Shown here: piece after piece, positions 12,401 through 22,700 of the stretch
How the letters are laid out: every line of letters begins with the position of its first letter
Numbering within the stretch: position 1 is the first letter of the stretch
Assembly: GCA_030272155.1 (NCBI GenBank)
Contig: CP126194.1
Coordinates: 2,843,501-2,907,500, forward strand
From: Tetradesmus obliquus
Lineage: Eukaryota > Chlorophyta > Chlorophyceae > Sphaeropleales > Scenedesmaceae
Direction of reading: 5' to 3'
DNA: 64,000 nucleotides
Notes under the pieces: generated by a model
What the model saw: only the letters and a program-made list of their open reading frames with translations
Databases searched by the model: none
Told to the model about the DNA's origin: nothing
Position numbers and translations under genes: made by a program

Positions 12401-15400
12401 AGGTGAGCCTGGCTTTGACCAGCAGCAGCTTTGCTTGTTGGACAACGAAGGGCAGCACATGCGTGCTGCTGTGCACTCATATCGCCTGCTAACATCACGC
12501 AGCCTGTCTGCACCAACATGAATGACGTGTCAGCAAATTTATGCTGCTGGTTGTGAACACTCGTTGCTGTGCTGTGCTCTTCACTGCTGCTGCCGCAGGG
12601 CTGTGCGCAACCCCTCCTGGGCGTCCGTGGTCAGCTGTCCCTGAGCTGCGGCATGGCTACGACCAACTGTCACCCTGCTGCTGCTCCTGCTGCTGCTGCT
12701 CCTGCACTGCTGTGCCGCAGGGCTGTGCGCGACCCCTCCTGGGCGTCCGTGGTCAACGTCGACCGCGAGCTGCGGCATAGCTGTGACGAACTGTTACCTT
12801 GCCGCTGCTGCTGCTGCTGTGTTGCAGGGCTGTGCGCGACCCGGCATGGGCGTCCGTGGTCAACGCGGACCCCGAGCTGCGGCAGTACGTGCGCAACGTG
12901 AAGATGAGCGCGGAGGACCAGAAGGCGCGCATGAGGGCAGTGGCGGCACCCATCTTTGCGGCACAGGTGTGTGTGGCAGCAGCTGATGCTGTTTCTCCCA
13001 TGCTTGTATGGCACACGAACGCAGTGATGCAGTTGCAGCACAGTCAGGTACAGAGCATGCGTGTCGCAGCCGCGATCCTCGTGCCGTTTGTGCAGTCGTG
13101 TCTGTGAGCATGTGTGCGCTTGAATGATGGTGCACTTTCTGCAATGTTTGCACGGATGTTGCTTGAGCTTGGAGAACCAGAAGCAGCCACAACCAAGCAA
13201 CCTGCGTTGATGTGTGTGTGCCTGCCCCGCAGATGAATGCGCTGCACGAGCCTTGGGCCGATGGTGCCCTCAGTGAGGACCTGAGCTGGGGCGCTGCACC
13301 GGCGCTGGCACAGTCATCAGAAGCGCTGGCAGACACAGCAGCATCTGGCAGCGCAGCAGCAGCAAGCATGCCCAGGGGACTTGCTGCGCTAGGGCCTACC
13401 GATGAGCTGGACCTGGGGCTGTCCTACAGGGGGCCTAAGGTAAGCGCTGCTCTTGTTAATGCGCTGTTGCCACTGCGCTTTTGCTGTTGTGATGGGAATG
13501 CTCTTGTTAATGCGCTGTTGCCACTGCGATTTTGCTCTCAATGCGAGTGGTCCATGTTGCGGCACCATGCCTGCCAGCTATTGCCACATTGCAACAGTGG
13601 GACCTGGCCAGGAGGTGGACTTGGGGCTGTCATACAGGGCCCCCGAGTTGAGACTGCTGCTGTTGTTGGCCCGCTGCTGCTTATGCTTCACTTTGCTGCG
13701 CAGTTCTGTTATAAACTGCATGGTGGCAATGCGAATCTTTGTTGTGTCAGCAGCGTGATCGCCACAGATGTCACCACGTTGCCGTATCACAACACAGCAC
13801 GACCTGGTCAGTACTTGAGCGCCAGCCTTCCCCCAACCGTCTGCCTGTTTTGCTGTGGTCTGTGCACATGCACTTTGCAGCCACTCACTGTGCGTGGCCG
13901 CCAGGAGGGCAATCCCTGGGAGCGTCGCATTCGCCACACAATCATAAAGCGTATTCTCTAACCACCACTATCCTTGCGCTGTTTGCTTCTGATCAAACCT
14001 GCAGCCGCCCACCGTGCGTGGCCGCCAGGAGGGCATGCCAGGGGAGCGCCGCATTGTGCGCAGGATCAACAAATCACCACTACCAGCCACGCCTTCTGTG
14101 CTGCTGCCTTCATTGCGCCTGCAGCCGCCCACCGTGCGTGGCCGCCAGGAGGGCATGCCAGGGGAGCGCCGCATCCGCCGCACCATCACCAAGCCAGCAC
14201 TAACCACCACCATCCTGCTGCTGTTTTCGTTCATGTAACACCTGCAGCCGCTCACCGTGCGTGGCCGCCAGGAGGGCATGCCAGGGGAACGCCGCATCCG
14301 CCGCACCATCACCTACAACCTGGGCAGCGGGGCGCGCGTGGTGCGCAGCATCCTCATCACGGGCCGCGAGGACATCGCGGCGCTGAATGCACTGTGCAGG
14401 CGCGGCGACAGCTTTGGGGAGCAGCGCATTCCCGCCAAGCAGAGTGAGTGCGCTGTGGCAGCCGGCAGGCATGTTGAGCTGAATAACTTGGATGCTGTTA
14501 GTGTGTACCAATGCGGCGACGGCTTTGGGGAGCAGCGCAAACCAGCCAAGCCCAGTGAGTGCGCTGGCAGCTGGCAGGCATGTTCAGCAGAATCAAATGG
14601 ATGCGGTCAGTGTGTACCAGTGCGGTGACGGCTTTGGAGAGCAGCGCATACCCGCCAAGCCAAAAGAGTGCGCTGGCAGCCGGCAGGCACAGTGTGAAAA
14701 TGTACAATGTGCCACATGTGGCAACCAGCAGGCCTAGGATTTTGTAAACAACGTGCGGTCAGTGTGTCCAACCCACCGCATCTGCTGTTCAGCTGCTGCT
14801 GGGTGGGTACGGGTCCATGCAGGGCCGTTGCTGCAGCAACTGCTCGCAGGACTTTGCTGTGAATCCACCACCAGCTGCCCGCCACCTCCTTCAATTGTAA
14901 TGCCTGCTCCCTGTCTGTTTGTATGTATGCAAATCAACCAGGCGCCGAGCCCGGAAGTGGGGCTGATCCATCGGAGGTCCCTGCATGCAGTTGCTGCTCT
15001 CAACCAGCAGCGCCCCTCGTTCCCGTATTGCCTGCCTGCCTATTTGCCTGCTGCTTCTCCAAATATGCCAAATATGCCAAGCCTCGCGTAGCTGAGGAGG
15101 GTGCATCCAGCTTTCAGCTGCCCTCGTGATGTTCCTGACGCCTGCCTGTACATGCTGCCTGCCTTTTCGTCTTCCTGCGTGGTCAGGAGTGTGCCTCCAA
15201 CCTCCAGCTGCTTTCCTTTTGTTGCTGTTGCCCGCCTGTATGTCTATTTCTTCACTATTTTTCCGGTGCCTGCCCGTCTGTCGATCTGCCTATCTGCTTT
15301 TGTCTTTCTAGACGCCAGGCCTCGCGTGGTCAGGAGTGTGCCTTTGGGCAAGCCCTGGCAGCCACTCATCCGCGAACCAGACATCCTATCACTGCTGCCG

Positions 15401-18142
15401 CCAGAGCTCGCAGCAAACCAGCCATCAGCAGCAGCACAAGCAGCCGCAGCCGCAGCAGCGGCAGCAGCAGCAGCAGCGAATGCCGCTGCTGCCGGCGGCT
15501 GGGCTGGGTATGCAGCTGCTGATGTAGCAGCAGCGGCGGATCCGGCTGCAGCTGCAGCATGGTCCGCGCAGCAGCAGCAGCTGGCGCTACAGCAGCAGCA
15601 GTATGCGGCTGTTAATGCGGCGCCTGCGCGTGCTCCCAAGGGTGGGGGTAGGCAGCTGAGCAAGAAGGAGCAGAAGGCGCTTGCAGCGAGGCAGGCGCGG
15701 GAGGCTGCTGCAGGGCGCAAGCGCAAGCGGGGCAGGCGCGGGCGTGAGGACTTTGACGGCAGCGATGACAGCTTTGAGGTGAGAGAGATGAGAGTCTTGA
15801 AGTGAGAGAGATGGGAGCTTGTTTGCGAGGGCTATGAGAACCTTGTGGTGAGAGAGATGAGAGCTTGTTTGTGAAAGAGACGAGAGCTTGTTTGCGAGGG
15901 CTATGAGAGCCTTGAGGTGAGAGAGATGAGAGAGATGAGAGCTTCGAGGTGGGAGAACGTTGTCGTGGGAGAGTTGAGAGCTTGAGGTGGGGTTTGTGGG
16001 ATGCCATGTGTAGCATGCATGTTTGCAGGATGGGTGATTGGTGAGTGTGACGGCAGCCGTGAGAGCTTTGACGTGAGGGCTGGCGCAAATGAAGGAGACA
16101 CACCACTCAGCAGCAATGCATCTGGTGTGCACGAGCAAGGAAGGCGGACAACTTTGAGTTGGATGTGTTGCTGTTGATCTTGTATACTGCAGGCAGTCAC
16201 TGCTGCGCCCAGCTCGCTCGCAGCTGCAGCACGCCGCACACCTCCTATGTACTGCCAACGAACGACGCGTGCCAACACCCCGCGCGCAGACACTCGCTTG
16301 CAACACAACTTCATTTTCGTCGCGCCTTGGCATGTTGCTTATGTTACAACATTATCCAGCGTGCTTAACTGTCGCCACTATGCACGCATTCCTGCTGCAG
16401 TGCAAGAAGATAGTGACATGTGGGTCCTGGCACCGTCTAAGGTTGATGTGTCCTGTGCATTGCTGTGTCCTGCTGCTGTGTGGCTTCAGATGACCGAGAG
16501 TGACAGTGAGCTCGAGGCTGAGATGGCGGAAGAAAGCGAGGAAGACAGCCCCAGCGCAAAGGCAACACGCGTCAAGCGGCCCCGCGCAGCAGCAGCGGTG
16601 GCAGCAGCTGGCGAGGGCTTGGCAGCAGCAGGGGCTGCGCTTGTGCCCGCTGCTGCTGCTCCTATGGGGTATGCTGCCGCGCCTGCGCCGGACAACGCAC
16701 CTGGTGCTGCTGCTGGTGCATCAGCCCTCATGAGGGCAGCACTGGAGGAGCTCAACCACAGGTGAGGCAGGGGCGGCAGCAGCACCGCCGCATGCGGCTC
16801 CCGCTGAATACCCTGCACCTACTTTGGAGTGGCAGTGCCACAAACTTTGTGGGCTTCGTTGCGACAGTACCACCCATGAACACATCTGATCGCGCAACAG
16901 CCACCTGACTGGTGCCGCGTGCAGCAACCCTGCCAACGTCGCTGCTGCTGCCGCTACTGCTGTGCAGGTTTGCTGTCGCGCTTGACGCCATGTTCCGTCA
17001 CGGCGCCAACAAAGCACGCGTGGGCCCCTTCAAAAACATATTCGAGAGGCCTGTGAACCTGGCTCAGGTCCCGGATTACGAGCGCTATGTGCCAAAAGAA
17101 CGCCAGATGTGGCTGATGAAGATCAAGAGCAGGGTGCGTGTGGGCATCCTGTAGACGCAACAATCAGTGCAGGAGAGCGCCGGCATCAAGGGCACAGTCT
17201 GTATGTTTTGAAGGTAGCTGGGCAATGCAAATCCGGCGACTGCTCCCTACAGCTGCTACCGCTTCATGCCTGCATGCATGTTGGCTGAAACACATCCTCT
17301 CCTCTGCTCGCTGTCCGCTGTTGTGGCTTGGCTGTGTCGCCACTCCGCAGGTGCAGCGCTGCTTCTACGGCAGCAAGCCGGAGTTTCTGGCCGACTGCCA
17401 GGCGATTGTGGATGCCGCGCGCGCCTACAACACTCTGGGGAGCGGCGGGCAGAGTGCCACGCCCGCGGTGATTGCTGCAGCGCAGGGCGTGATGAATGAG
17501 GGGCTGCGCGTGCTGGGCGAGGCGGTTGACCTGGAGTACTGGGAGAAGCGCGTGGCGGTGAGGGAGCACATAGCGCTGCTGCTGCTGCTGCTGCTGCGAG
17601 CCTGACGGCTGCAGCAGTGCTTGTGTGTCGGTGTGTGTTTGCTGGGGGGCTGCGGGTGCTGAGCGAGGCAGTAGACCTGGACTATCAACAGAAGTGCGTG
17701 GAAGTGAGGCTGCTGCTGCTGCTGCAATGTGATTGATAGACTGCCGCAACTTTGTATGTGTGCCAAAGGTGTGCAGCAGCCGTTGCTTGTACCACTCGCG
17801 TAACACTCGCTGTACGGTTTGTTCTAAGCTCAAGTCAACTCCCTGCCGCTGCTGCTGCTGCTGCCGCAGATCGAGCGCGTGCGGCAGCAGCCCAACGGCT
17901 TCCAGCAGCTGCTGCGCGGCGCGTTGCTCGAGTCGACTGCCAAGGCAGGCGAGGCACCCCTGGGCTGGCGCTGGGTTGGGTGTGACACCTGCCAGGCGTG
18001 GCGGCTGGTCACCGATGCTGCCTTGTATAACATGGGCTTGGGCCTTGAGGCGGATGGGGTGCCGTTTTATTGCAGCGCCAATGTGGACAGGCCTGGCGGG
18101 GCGGGCTGTGCCGAGCCTGCAGAGTGGGTGGAGTCTGGATGA
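1..18142 (+). CDS. TAF1: TAF1, transcription initiation factor TFIID subunit 1 (5' partial)
   Basis: Large TFIID scaffold subunit acting in the nucleus at RNA polymerase II promoters. Exons: <1-300, 822-1164, 1683-3223, 3738-3961, 4644-4818, 6014-6132, 6661-6771, 7158-7295, 7544-7616, 7941-8098, 8524-8704, 9071-9225, 9501-9591, 10085-10294, 11151-11352, 11624-11750, 12828-12966, 13233-13439, 14248-14443, 15312-15778, 16490-16761, 16968-17133, 17351-17557, 17870-18142. All phases close, giving about 2024 visible residues. TAF1 signatures in order: IIHFSELFAP; two acidic DW..I.W boxes (DWESSIDW, DDWIADIVW); RVVWDLNDPQM; the central core (HVLLLEYLEERPLLLLQPGM, ASAADFLLVRSATGQLSLRE, ADPTGRGRGFAYTRED, GTDADLRKLGHKRAGELL, DLARWDRIDAIRR); then basic/acidic linkers. 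A bromodomain (16968-17557) keeps the acetyl-lysine Asn in ARAYN. A CW zinc finger follows in the last exon (WVGCDTCQAWRLV, then FYCSANVD and a fourth Cys). I saw no TAF1 zinc knuckle. The N-terminus lies outside the window. Confidence 0.9.
462..850 (+). repeat. Four tandem copies of a TAF1 exon start (acceptor side)
   Basis: The opening bases of the exon that begins at 822, encoding ASLMDAAG, are preceded by AG acceptors and similar sequence starting at 462, 606 and 730. Only the copy at 822 leads into the long open frame. The upstream copies have diverged, for example GATCCCC replacing the continuation of the coding sequence. Confidence 0.7.
1120..1590 (+). repeat. Four copies of a TAF1 exon end (donor side)
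   Basis: The exon end encoding EDELFVNNA and its GTGGGGGC donor, functional at 1164/1165, recur with ends near 1321, 1468 and 1584. Spacing is about 157, 147 and 116 nt. The copies decay with distance; the last has AGTGAG instead of GGTGGG at the junction. Confidence 0.75.
3536..3790 (+). repeat. Three 101-nt tandem copies of a TAF1 exon start
   Basis: Acceptor plus exon start (VVVHLPPHLLTEQD) occurs at 3536, 3637 and 3738 with exact 101-nt spacing. 101 is not a multiple of three, so the two upstream acceptors would shift the frame. The last copy continues into the real exon. Confidence 0.85.
4400..4690 (+). repeat. Three copies of a TAF1 exon start
   Basis: CTGCAGGCACTG followed by sequence like the start of the exon at 4644 (HWWNAAHLLYALV) also occurs near 4402 and 4527, about 120 nt apart. 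The upstream copies diverge after 40-50 nt. Confidence 0.7.
4768..5640 (+). repeat. Five copies of a TAF1 exon end, unit up to about 265 nt
   Basis: The exon end encoding KVATTTDGDADLSNVWQ with its donor ends at 4818 and again at 5077, 5344, 5489 and 5633 (spacing 259, 267, 145, 144). The first units also share a long intron segment with GAGGTGTGGATGA repeats, TGAGAAAATGTATGAGCCAC and a GT-dinucleotide run (5178-5202). Confidence 0.9.
6096..6410 (+). repeat. Three copies of a TAF1 exon end
   Basis: The exon end encoding VGAWLDPDR with donor AG|GTGCGC ends at 6132. Degraded copies lie near 6200-6232 and 6380-6404. Confidence 0.65.
8250..8582 (+). repeat. Relic copies of two TAF1 exon edges in one intron
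   Basis: 8245-8275 resembles the end of the preceding exon (AVDTPCF, functional end 8098). 8380-8440 resembles the start of the next exon (RAPAVPHVASAADFLLVRSA, functional start 8524). The intron is therefore built partly from duplicates of both flanking exons. Confidence 0.7.
10205..10440 (+). repeat. Two copies of a TAF1 exon end
   Basis: The exon end LVLDMLLPDEAGKQAAAAIEEC with donor ends at 10294. A nearly intact copy, with P-T-E for P-D-E, ends at 10427 followed by GTGAGT. The copy is still translatable locally. Confidence 0.85.
10727..11220 (+). repeat. Four copies of a TAF1 exon start
   Basis: Acceptor plus exon start (NPPWQQSQAYHAALRESRSP) occurs at 10727, 10865, 11008 and 11151, spaced 138, 143 and 143 nt. 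The last continues into the exon encoding the GFAYTRED motif. Each unit includes intron sequence with TGCTGTGCTGTGC. Confidence 0.9.
11690..12402 (+). repeat. Six-copy array of a TAF1 exon end with decamer minisatellite
   Basis: The 65-nt exon end encoding LGMTSDEVKDLARWDRIDAI plus donor ends at 11750, 11882, 12016, 12141, 12276 and 12402 (spacing 125-135 nt). The intron part of each unit is itself a short repeat of TTTGACCATG. Only the first donor keeps the frame; read-through meets a TGA within a few codons. Confidence 0.95.
12598..12880 (+). repeat. Three copies of a TAF1 exon start
   Basis: CAGGGCTGTGCGCGACCC with the following codons (AVRDPAWASVVN) occurs near 12600, 12722 and 12828, each preceded by CTG-rich sequence. 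The last is the functional exon. Confidence 0.85.
13881..14300 (+). repeat. Four copies of a TAF1 exon start
   Basis: The exon start encoding VRGRQEGMPGERRIRRTI occurs after acceptors at 13881, 14005, 14125 and 14248, spaced 124, 120 and 123 nt. The last copy is the functional one. Confidence 0.92.
14400..14690 (+). repeat. Three copies of the opposite edge of the same TAF1 exon
   Basis: The exon end encoding GDSFGEQRIPAK with donor A|GTGAGT ends at 14443. Copies follow near 14515-14560 and 14628-14675. The exon at 14248-14443 therefore has its start copied upstream and its end copied downstream. Confidence 0.85.
15060..15330 (+). repeat. Relic copies of a TAF1 exon start
   Basis: Fragments like the exon start at 15312 (ARPRVVRSVP) appear near 15072 (CCTCGCGTAG) and 15180 (GTGGTCAGGAGTGTGCCT). 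Confidence 0.55.
15764..15990 (+). repeat. Donor-region short tandem repeat, GGTGAGAGAGATGAGAG
   Basis: The donor at 15778/15779 sits in a repeat of GTGAGAGAGATGAGAGCTTG that recurs about six times down to 15970. Several potential GTGAGA donors lie within 200 nt. Confidence 0.7.
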
Positions 18143-18300
18143 GCGCATGCGTGTGGGGAGGCAGCAGTGCCTGGTGTTGCAGCAAGCAGCGTTAACAGCG
18201 ATTGCGCAGCAGAGCAGGGCGAGGCGCCCCTTGTCTGGCGCTGGTTTTCGTGTAGCGGCTGGTGAGCCTGCGGAGTGGGTGGAGTCTGGCTGAGCTGGCG
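18118..18300 (+). repeat. Duplicate of the TAF1 stop-codon region in the 3' flank
   Basis: GAGTGGGTGGAGTCTGG around the stop (18140-18142) recurs at about 18273-18295. It is followed by repeats of GCGTGGCAGCACAGC near 18300, 18390 and 18470. Confidence 0.6.
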
Positions 18301-19742
18301 TGGCAGCACAGCGAAACGGGCGCAGCAGGCAGACCCTAGCAGCTGTTGTGGAGGGCGCGGGAGGACTCCGCGTGCACACATGCATGTGGCGTGGCAGCAC
18401 AGCAATACAGGTGCTGCAAGTGCGCCCAGTAGTGGAAGTGTCGGTAGTGGGCAGACTCTGCGTAAAGCTGGCGTGGCAGCACCGCAGGTCGGGTGCAGCA
18501 AGTATGGTCTTGCGGCATGTTGCCATGGCAGCGCCGTGTACAGCTTTACCGGTGCAGCAATTGAGCTGCGTCTGCAGTGTACGGTAGAGCGCTGTTATGT
18601 GTTTGTGTCCAATTCAATCATCATGACTGATCTGCTTTTCAACATTGGCTGGGTGCAGCACAGGCTGCATACGTCACATAGTTGTTACTGCAGCAGACAT
18701 GGCTATAACCATAGCTATGGGTAGGGGTAGCAGACTTTTCCCAGTTCGTGTGATGTATGTACAGCAACTGCTCTGGTTGTTGCAGCTGCACGTGCAGCAC
18801 GTGCTTGAAAGCGCGTGTGGATGGGCCCTGATCATTGTTATAAGGCTGGCCGGCCCTAGGTGCGCATGCACGTGGTACAGCCGCGGCCGGCATGTTTAAC
18901 AATGGCGTTGAGTCAAGGTATCTCCATGGATCCCGACATACGCAGCAGCACTCCTGTTACATTTCAATATGTTGGCAGTGAACTACCCTGCGGCGGTTGC
19001 AGGGTAAAACTCCCTTTGCAAGCCTAGCAACACGCGCAGTCAGGAGTGAAGCACACAACACACTGCCGCAGACGCTCCCTCAACTCGGCGCTGCGGCTGC
19101 AGGTTCACTTAACACTGGACGTTCAACGTTCAACATGGAAGTTCAGTGCAACATCACAACCTGCATGAAAAAACTCCCTTTACAACTCCCCCTCTTCTTG
19201 AGTGTGCTCTTGTGTTTGTCTGTACCAGGTGCTGCAAGGCACGCAACACCCTGCCTCCAGACCTTCACACACCAGAGAGACAAATGCTGGCTGTAAATGT
19301 TGCGTTGCGCACTGCGCAGCAGCTCTAGCAGCATACTTGCTCCAGGCCAACAACAACAACAACAACACCCAGAACACAACAGTCCTTGCAGCAGCAGCCC
19401 AGCTGTGGCTCACAAACAAACAATAACCACAACTGCAACCAGCAGGCGTCAACTCAACATTTGTGCAGAAGTATACCTGCCATGCACAATGTGCGCATGT
19501 GCATGACTCCAGCAACAGCAGTCTGGTGCATGTGTCAACATCACCAGGCATAGGACGCACTCAAGATGATTTGGTGCACCCTCGCAGCAAGCCCCAGGGC
19601 ATATGCTTCAATGCACAGCACGTTGAAACAAACATTTTCGCAGCATGTTGGCAGCAGTCAAGAACATGGTGGCAATGACCTGCACCCAGAATGAAAGCCA
19701 ACCTTTCAACCCACGGATCACAACTGCAGCTGACCTGAACAG
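18143..19742. other. Convergent intergenic region, no gene seen
   Basis: Lies between the 3' ends of TAF1 and the minus-strand ADP-ribosylglycohydrolase-family gene. It holds degenerate GTGGCAGCAC repeats (18290-18560), two related stretches around AAACTCCCTTT (19005 and 19170), a plus-strand TGTAA near 19286 and a minus-strand TGTAA at 19180-19184 that could end the converging transcripts. No coding exon could be supported. Confidence 0.6.
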
Positions 19743-22700
19743 CTACGCAACCTCCCTAGCTCCACACACAGCTGCAGCCCATGCCTGTACATCACTGCCA
19801 GCATCGCAGCGCTCCACCCAGCTCTGTGGCACAGCCTCAGGCCCCAGCACAGCACCCAAGCAGGCTCCTGCATAGCTCGCCCGGCTGGCACAACAGCCCC
19901 CAGCCAGCATAACCTCGCGTATCGCTGTCACAAAAACGCGCTGCTTCGCCTGCAAACTCAAGTCATGCAGGGGACTGCCAGCGCTGCTGCTTTCCGCCTG
20001 CTGCTGCTGCTGCTGTTGTGCTGCCAGCCACTCGTGATGCAGCACTGCATGTATGGGTGTCTGCAGCGCATTAGGCATGTGGCAGTTGCGTCCCAGCTCC
20101 TGCACAGCATCAGCATGTGGCGTCTGCTGCAGCTGCAGTGCCTTTTCTAGATGCCCAGCAATGGCTGCAGACAGCTCAGGCTGAGGCATGCGACCTGTAT
20201 GAGGGCAGCATGCAGCAGCGGGAGCAGCGGCAACCAGGCAGAGAGTGATGACAGCGGCAGCGGCAGCAGATCACTGCAGGAGCTACTAGCCGCCTGCCGC
20301 AAGTAGCTTCCTTCCGGTTTCTACAGCTCACCTCGCGCTCACTCTGCATGCATGCATCCCTGCTACCTGGCTGGTGCTTGCAGCATGGCGCTGACTGCTC
20401 GTGTCACTGCTGCCAGCAGCAGCTGCCTCATACTGTGCGCCGCTGCAGCTGTGCATGCTTGAGCACCGCCTTCTGCAGCACTCACCTCCTCCGTTGTGCT
20501 GCTGCTGCAGCTCCTGCACAGTCTCCCTCACAGCTTGCTCAGCAGCCTGGCCCATCAGCAGCCTCTCAAGCACAGCTGCACCAGCACAGCCCCATGCGGC
20601 AGCTGCATCCGTGTTCTGTGTGGTACGCGTTGCCGCCTCCACCAGACGCATCAGGCACTCGTCCCCTGCATACATGGCAACTAGGGGTGCCAGGCGCGCC
20701 ACGCAGTCTGCCTGCTGGTCCTCTGCGCCTGTTGCTGGCGGCTGCAGGCCCCTGGCCCTGTTGCGCAGGAAAGCCTGAGCAGGCGCACAAATGCAGGGAC
20801 AGTACAGAAGACAGCAGGCACAGCAGGTGAGTGCGAAAAACAGGACAGGCTTGGGAAGCAGGCCCCTGGCCCTGTTGCGCAGGAATGCCTGAGACCGGGG
20901 CAATGCAGGGACAGTAGAGAAGACGGCAGGCAAAACAGTTGAGTGGAAAGAAACAAAATAGGCATGGGAAGCAGGGTTGTGGTCCTGTTGTGCAGGAAGG
21001 CCTGAGCAGGCGCACAAATGCAGGGACAGCAAGCAGCGAGGGAACAGCAGGCACAGCAGCTGAGGGCATGAAACTGGATAGAAATCAGAAGCAAAGGGTA
21101 TCTGTACAAGGCGAGAGAGGAGGAAAGACAATCAACAGCCTCAATTCAGAGCCAGCACTCGCCACAGTGGATGCGTTCATGCAGCCATTGCATCCGCTGC
21201 TTTACGCTGCTGCAATGCTTTCAACGTCATGCGCTGAATGCGACCCTCAGTCTAGCACTCACCACTGTGGAGGCGTTCATGTAGCCATCAAACCCGCTGC
21301 TGTAGCTTGCACCGTACAGCTCAGCGTAGCGCCCGCAGTGCAGCCCCGCTTGCTCGGCCAGGCTGCGCAGCAGCAGCAGCGTCTGCTCCCCATAAGGGCT
21401 ATTCCTGCCTGTGGTGTACATTGGCAGAAAGCTGCTCTGCACTGGGTCAAAGAACTCAAGCCCGACTGAGCCTGCTGATGCTGCTGCTGATGCGCCACTT
21501 GTCGGCTGCAGGTGGGGCGAGAGAATGAAGGAGATGCAGCACAGACAGCAGCAGCAGGTGCTCTTGAGTCTGGCATGCGACACGCTAGGCTGGCGATAAC
21601 AGTTTGCAGATGCAAGACACATGCCGCCGTGTGTGCCCAAACCTTTGCAGTAGTGCAGCCTGATGATGGTATTCTTTGTTTAGTTGCTTCAACCACTGGT
21701 GCTTCCAAGCGTATGCACAACAGCAAACCTCTTGCCCGTTTGCTCATTGCTTGTGCATCTGGACCAGGCGCCACTCACCCGCTGCCGTTGATGCAGCAGC
21801 TGCTGCAGCTTTGCCACGTCGTAGATCCACTGCACTGGCGTGGCGGCAGCATCCGCCACGCAGCAGCCAATGATGGCGCCAGCAGCACGCTGCGCAATGC
21901 TCAGGCCACCTGCAGTGTCACCACAATCAGGTGCTTGAACGTTTTGCATGCTACATGACTTGGCAGATCTGGCTGGCAACAAATTCTAAAGGCAAGTGCA
22001 TGTGATATTGCCACACACAGGCCCGCAACCTGCTCAGCTGTACTCAACGCAGCTAGCAACGGCAGCTGCTAGCACGCCAGCTATTTCCGATCTCACGTGC
22101 TGCCATACCACCACCCGCATAACAGGTTCACCACTCTTGCTGATGCATGTGGACATATGAGATGAAAATCAACATTTGATGTCTTGGCAACAGTGCTAGG
22201 ACTTCACGGTTGTACCTGTAGCTGATGCAGCCACAGGCCATGCACTAGGCGTGTGCAGCTGCTGGTACAGCTGGGGGTCGCCAGGCTGCTGCTGCTGTTG
22301 AGCATCTGCGCGGCTAGCTGCTGCTGCTGCAGCTGCCTGTGCGCAGCTGGGGCAGCCGAGCGCTTGTGTGGCTTCCAGTGCTGCTGCATCGAGCCGCCGC
22401 ATCTCAGCATACTTCGCCTGCGCCTGCAGCAGCAACAGGGGATGCGTGCAGTTGTCGATGAGTGCGATTGAATGGCAACTGCAGTCAACCACATCATTTG
22501 TCAGGATCAACATAGCTGCGTGGATGTGAGTGGCATATGACCGGACATAAACGAGTCATACGCAGGATGCACCAGGCTGGCCAGCTTTGCTCAGGCAAAG
22601 TTGCACCAGGTGCGTGCTGTGTGGCCTCGCCTGCAGTAACTCCCTTGCAACTTGCTGCGATCCTGCAAGGCCATGATCCGAAGCTCCTAGCTGCAGGCAC

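Noticed and set aside
11690-12402. CRISPR-like array
   Set aside because: The repeats are 65-nt coding exon ends with splice donors and the spacers are themselves repetitive; the genome is eukaryotic.
15312-18142. A separate bromodomain-CW gene downstream of TAF1
   Set aside because: The exon ending at 14443 (phase 1) joins exactly to the exon at 15312, no ATG-led start is evident, and a C-terminal bromodomain is expected of TAF1. It is kept as one gene, with the doubt recorded as a check.
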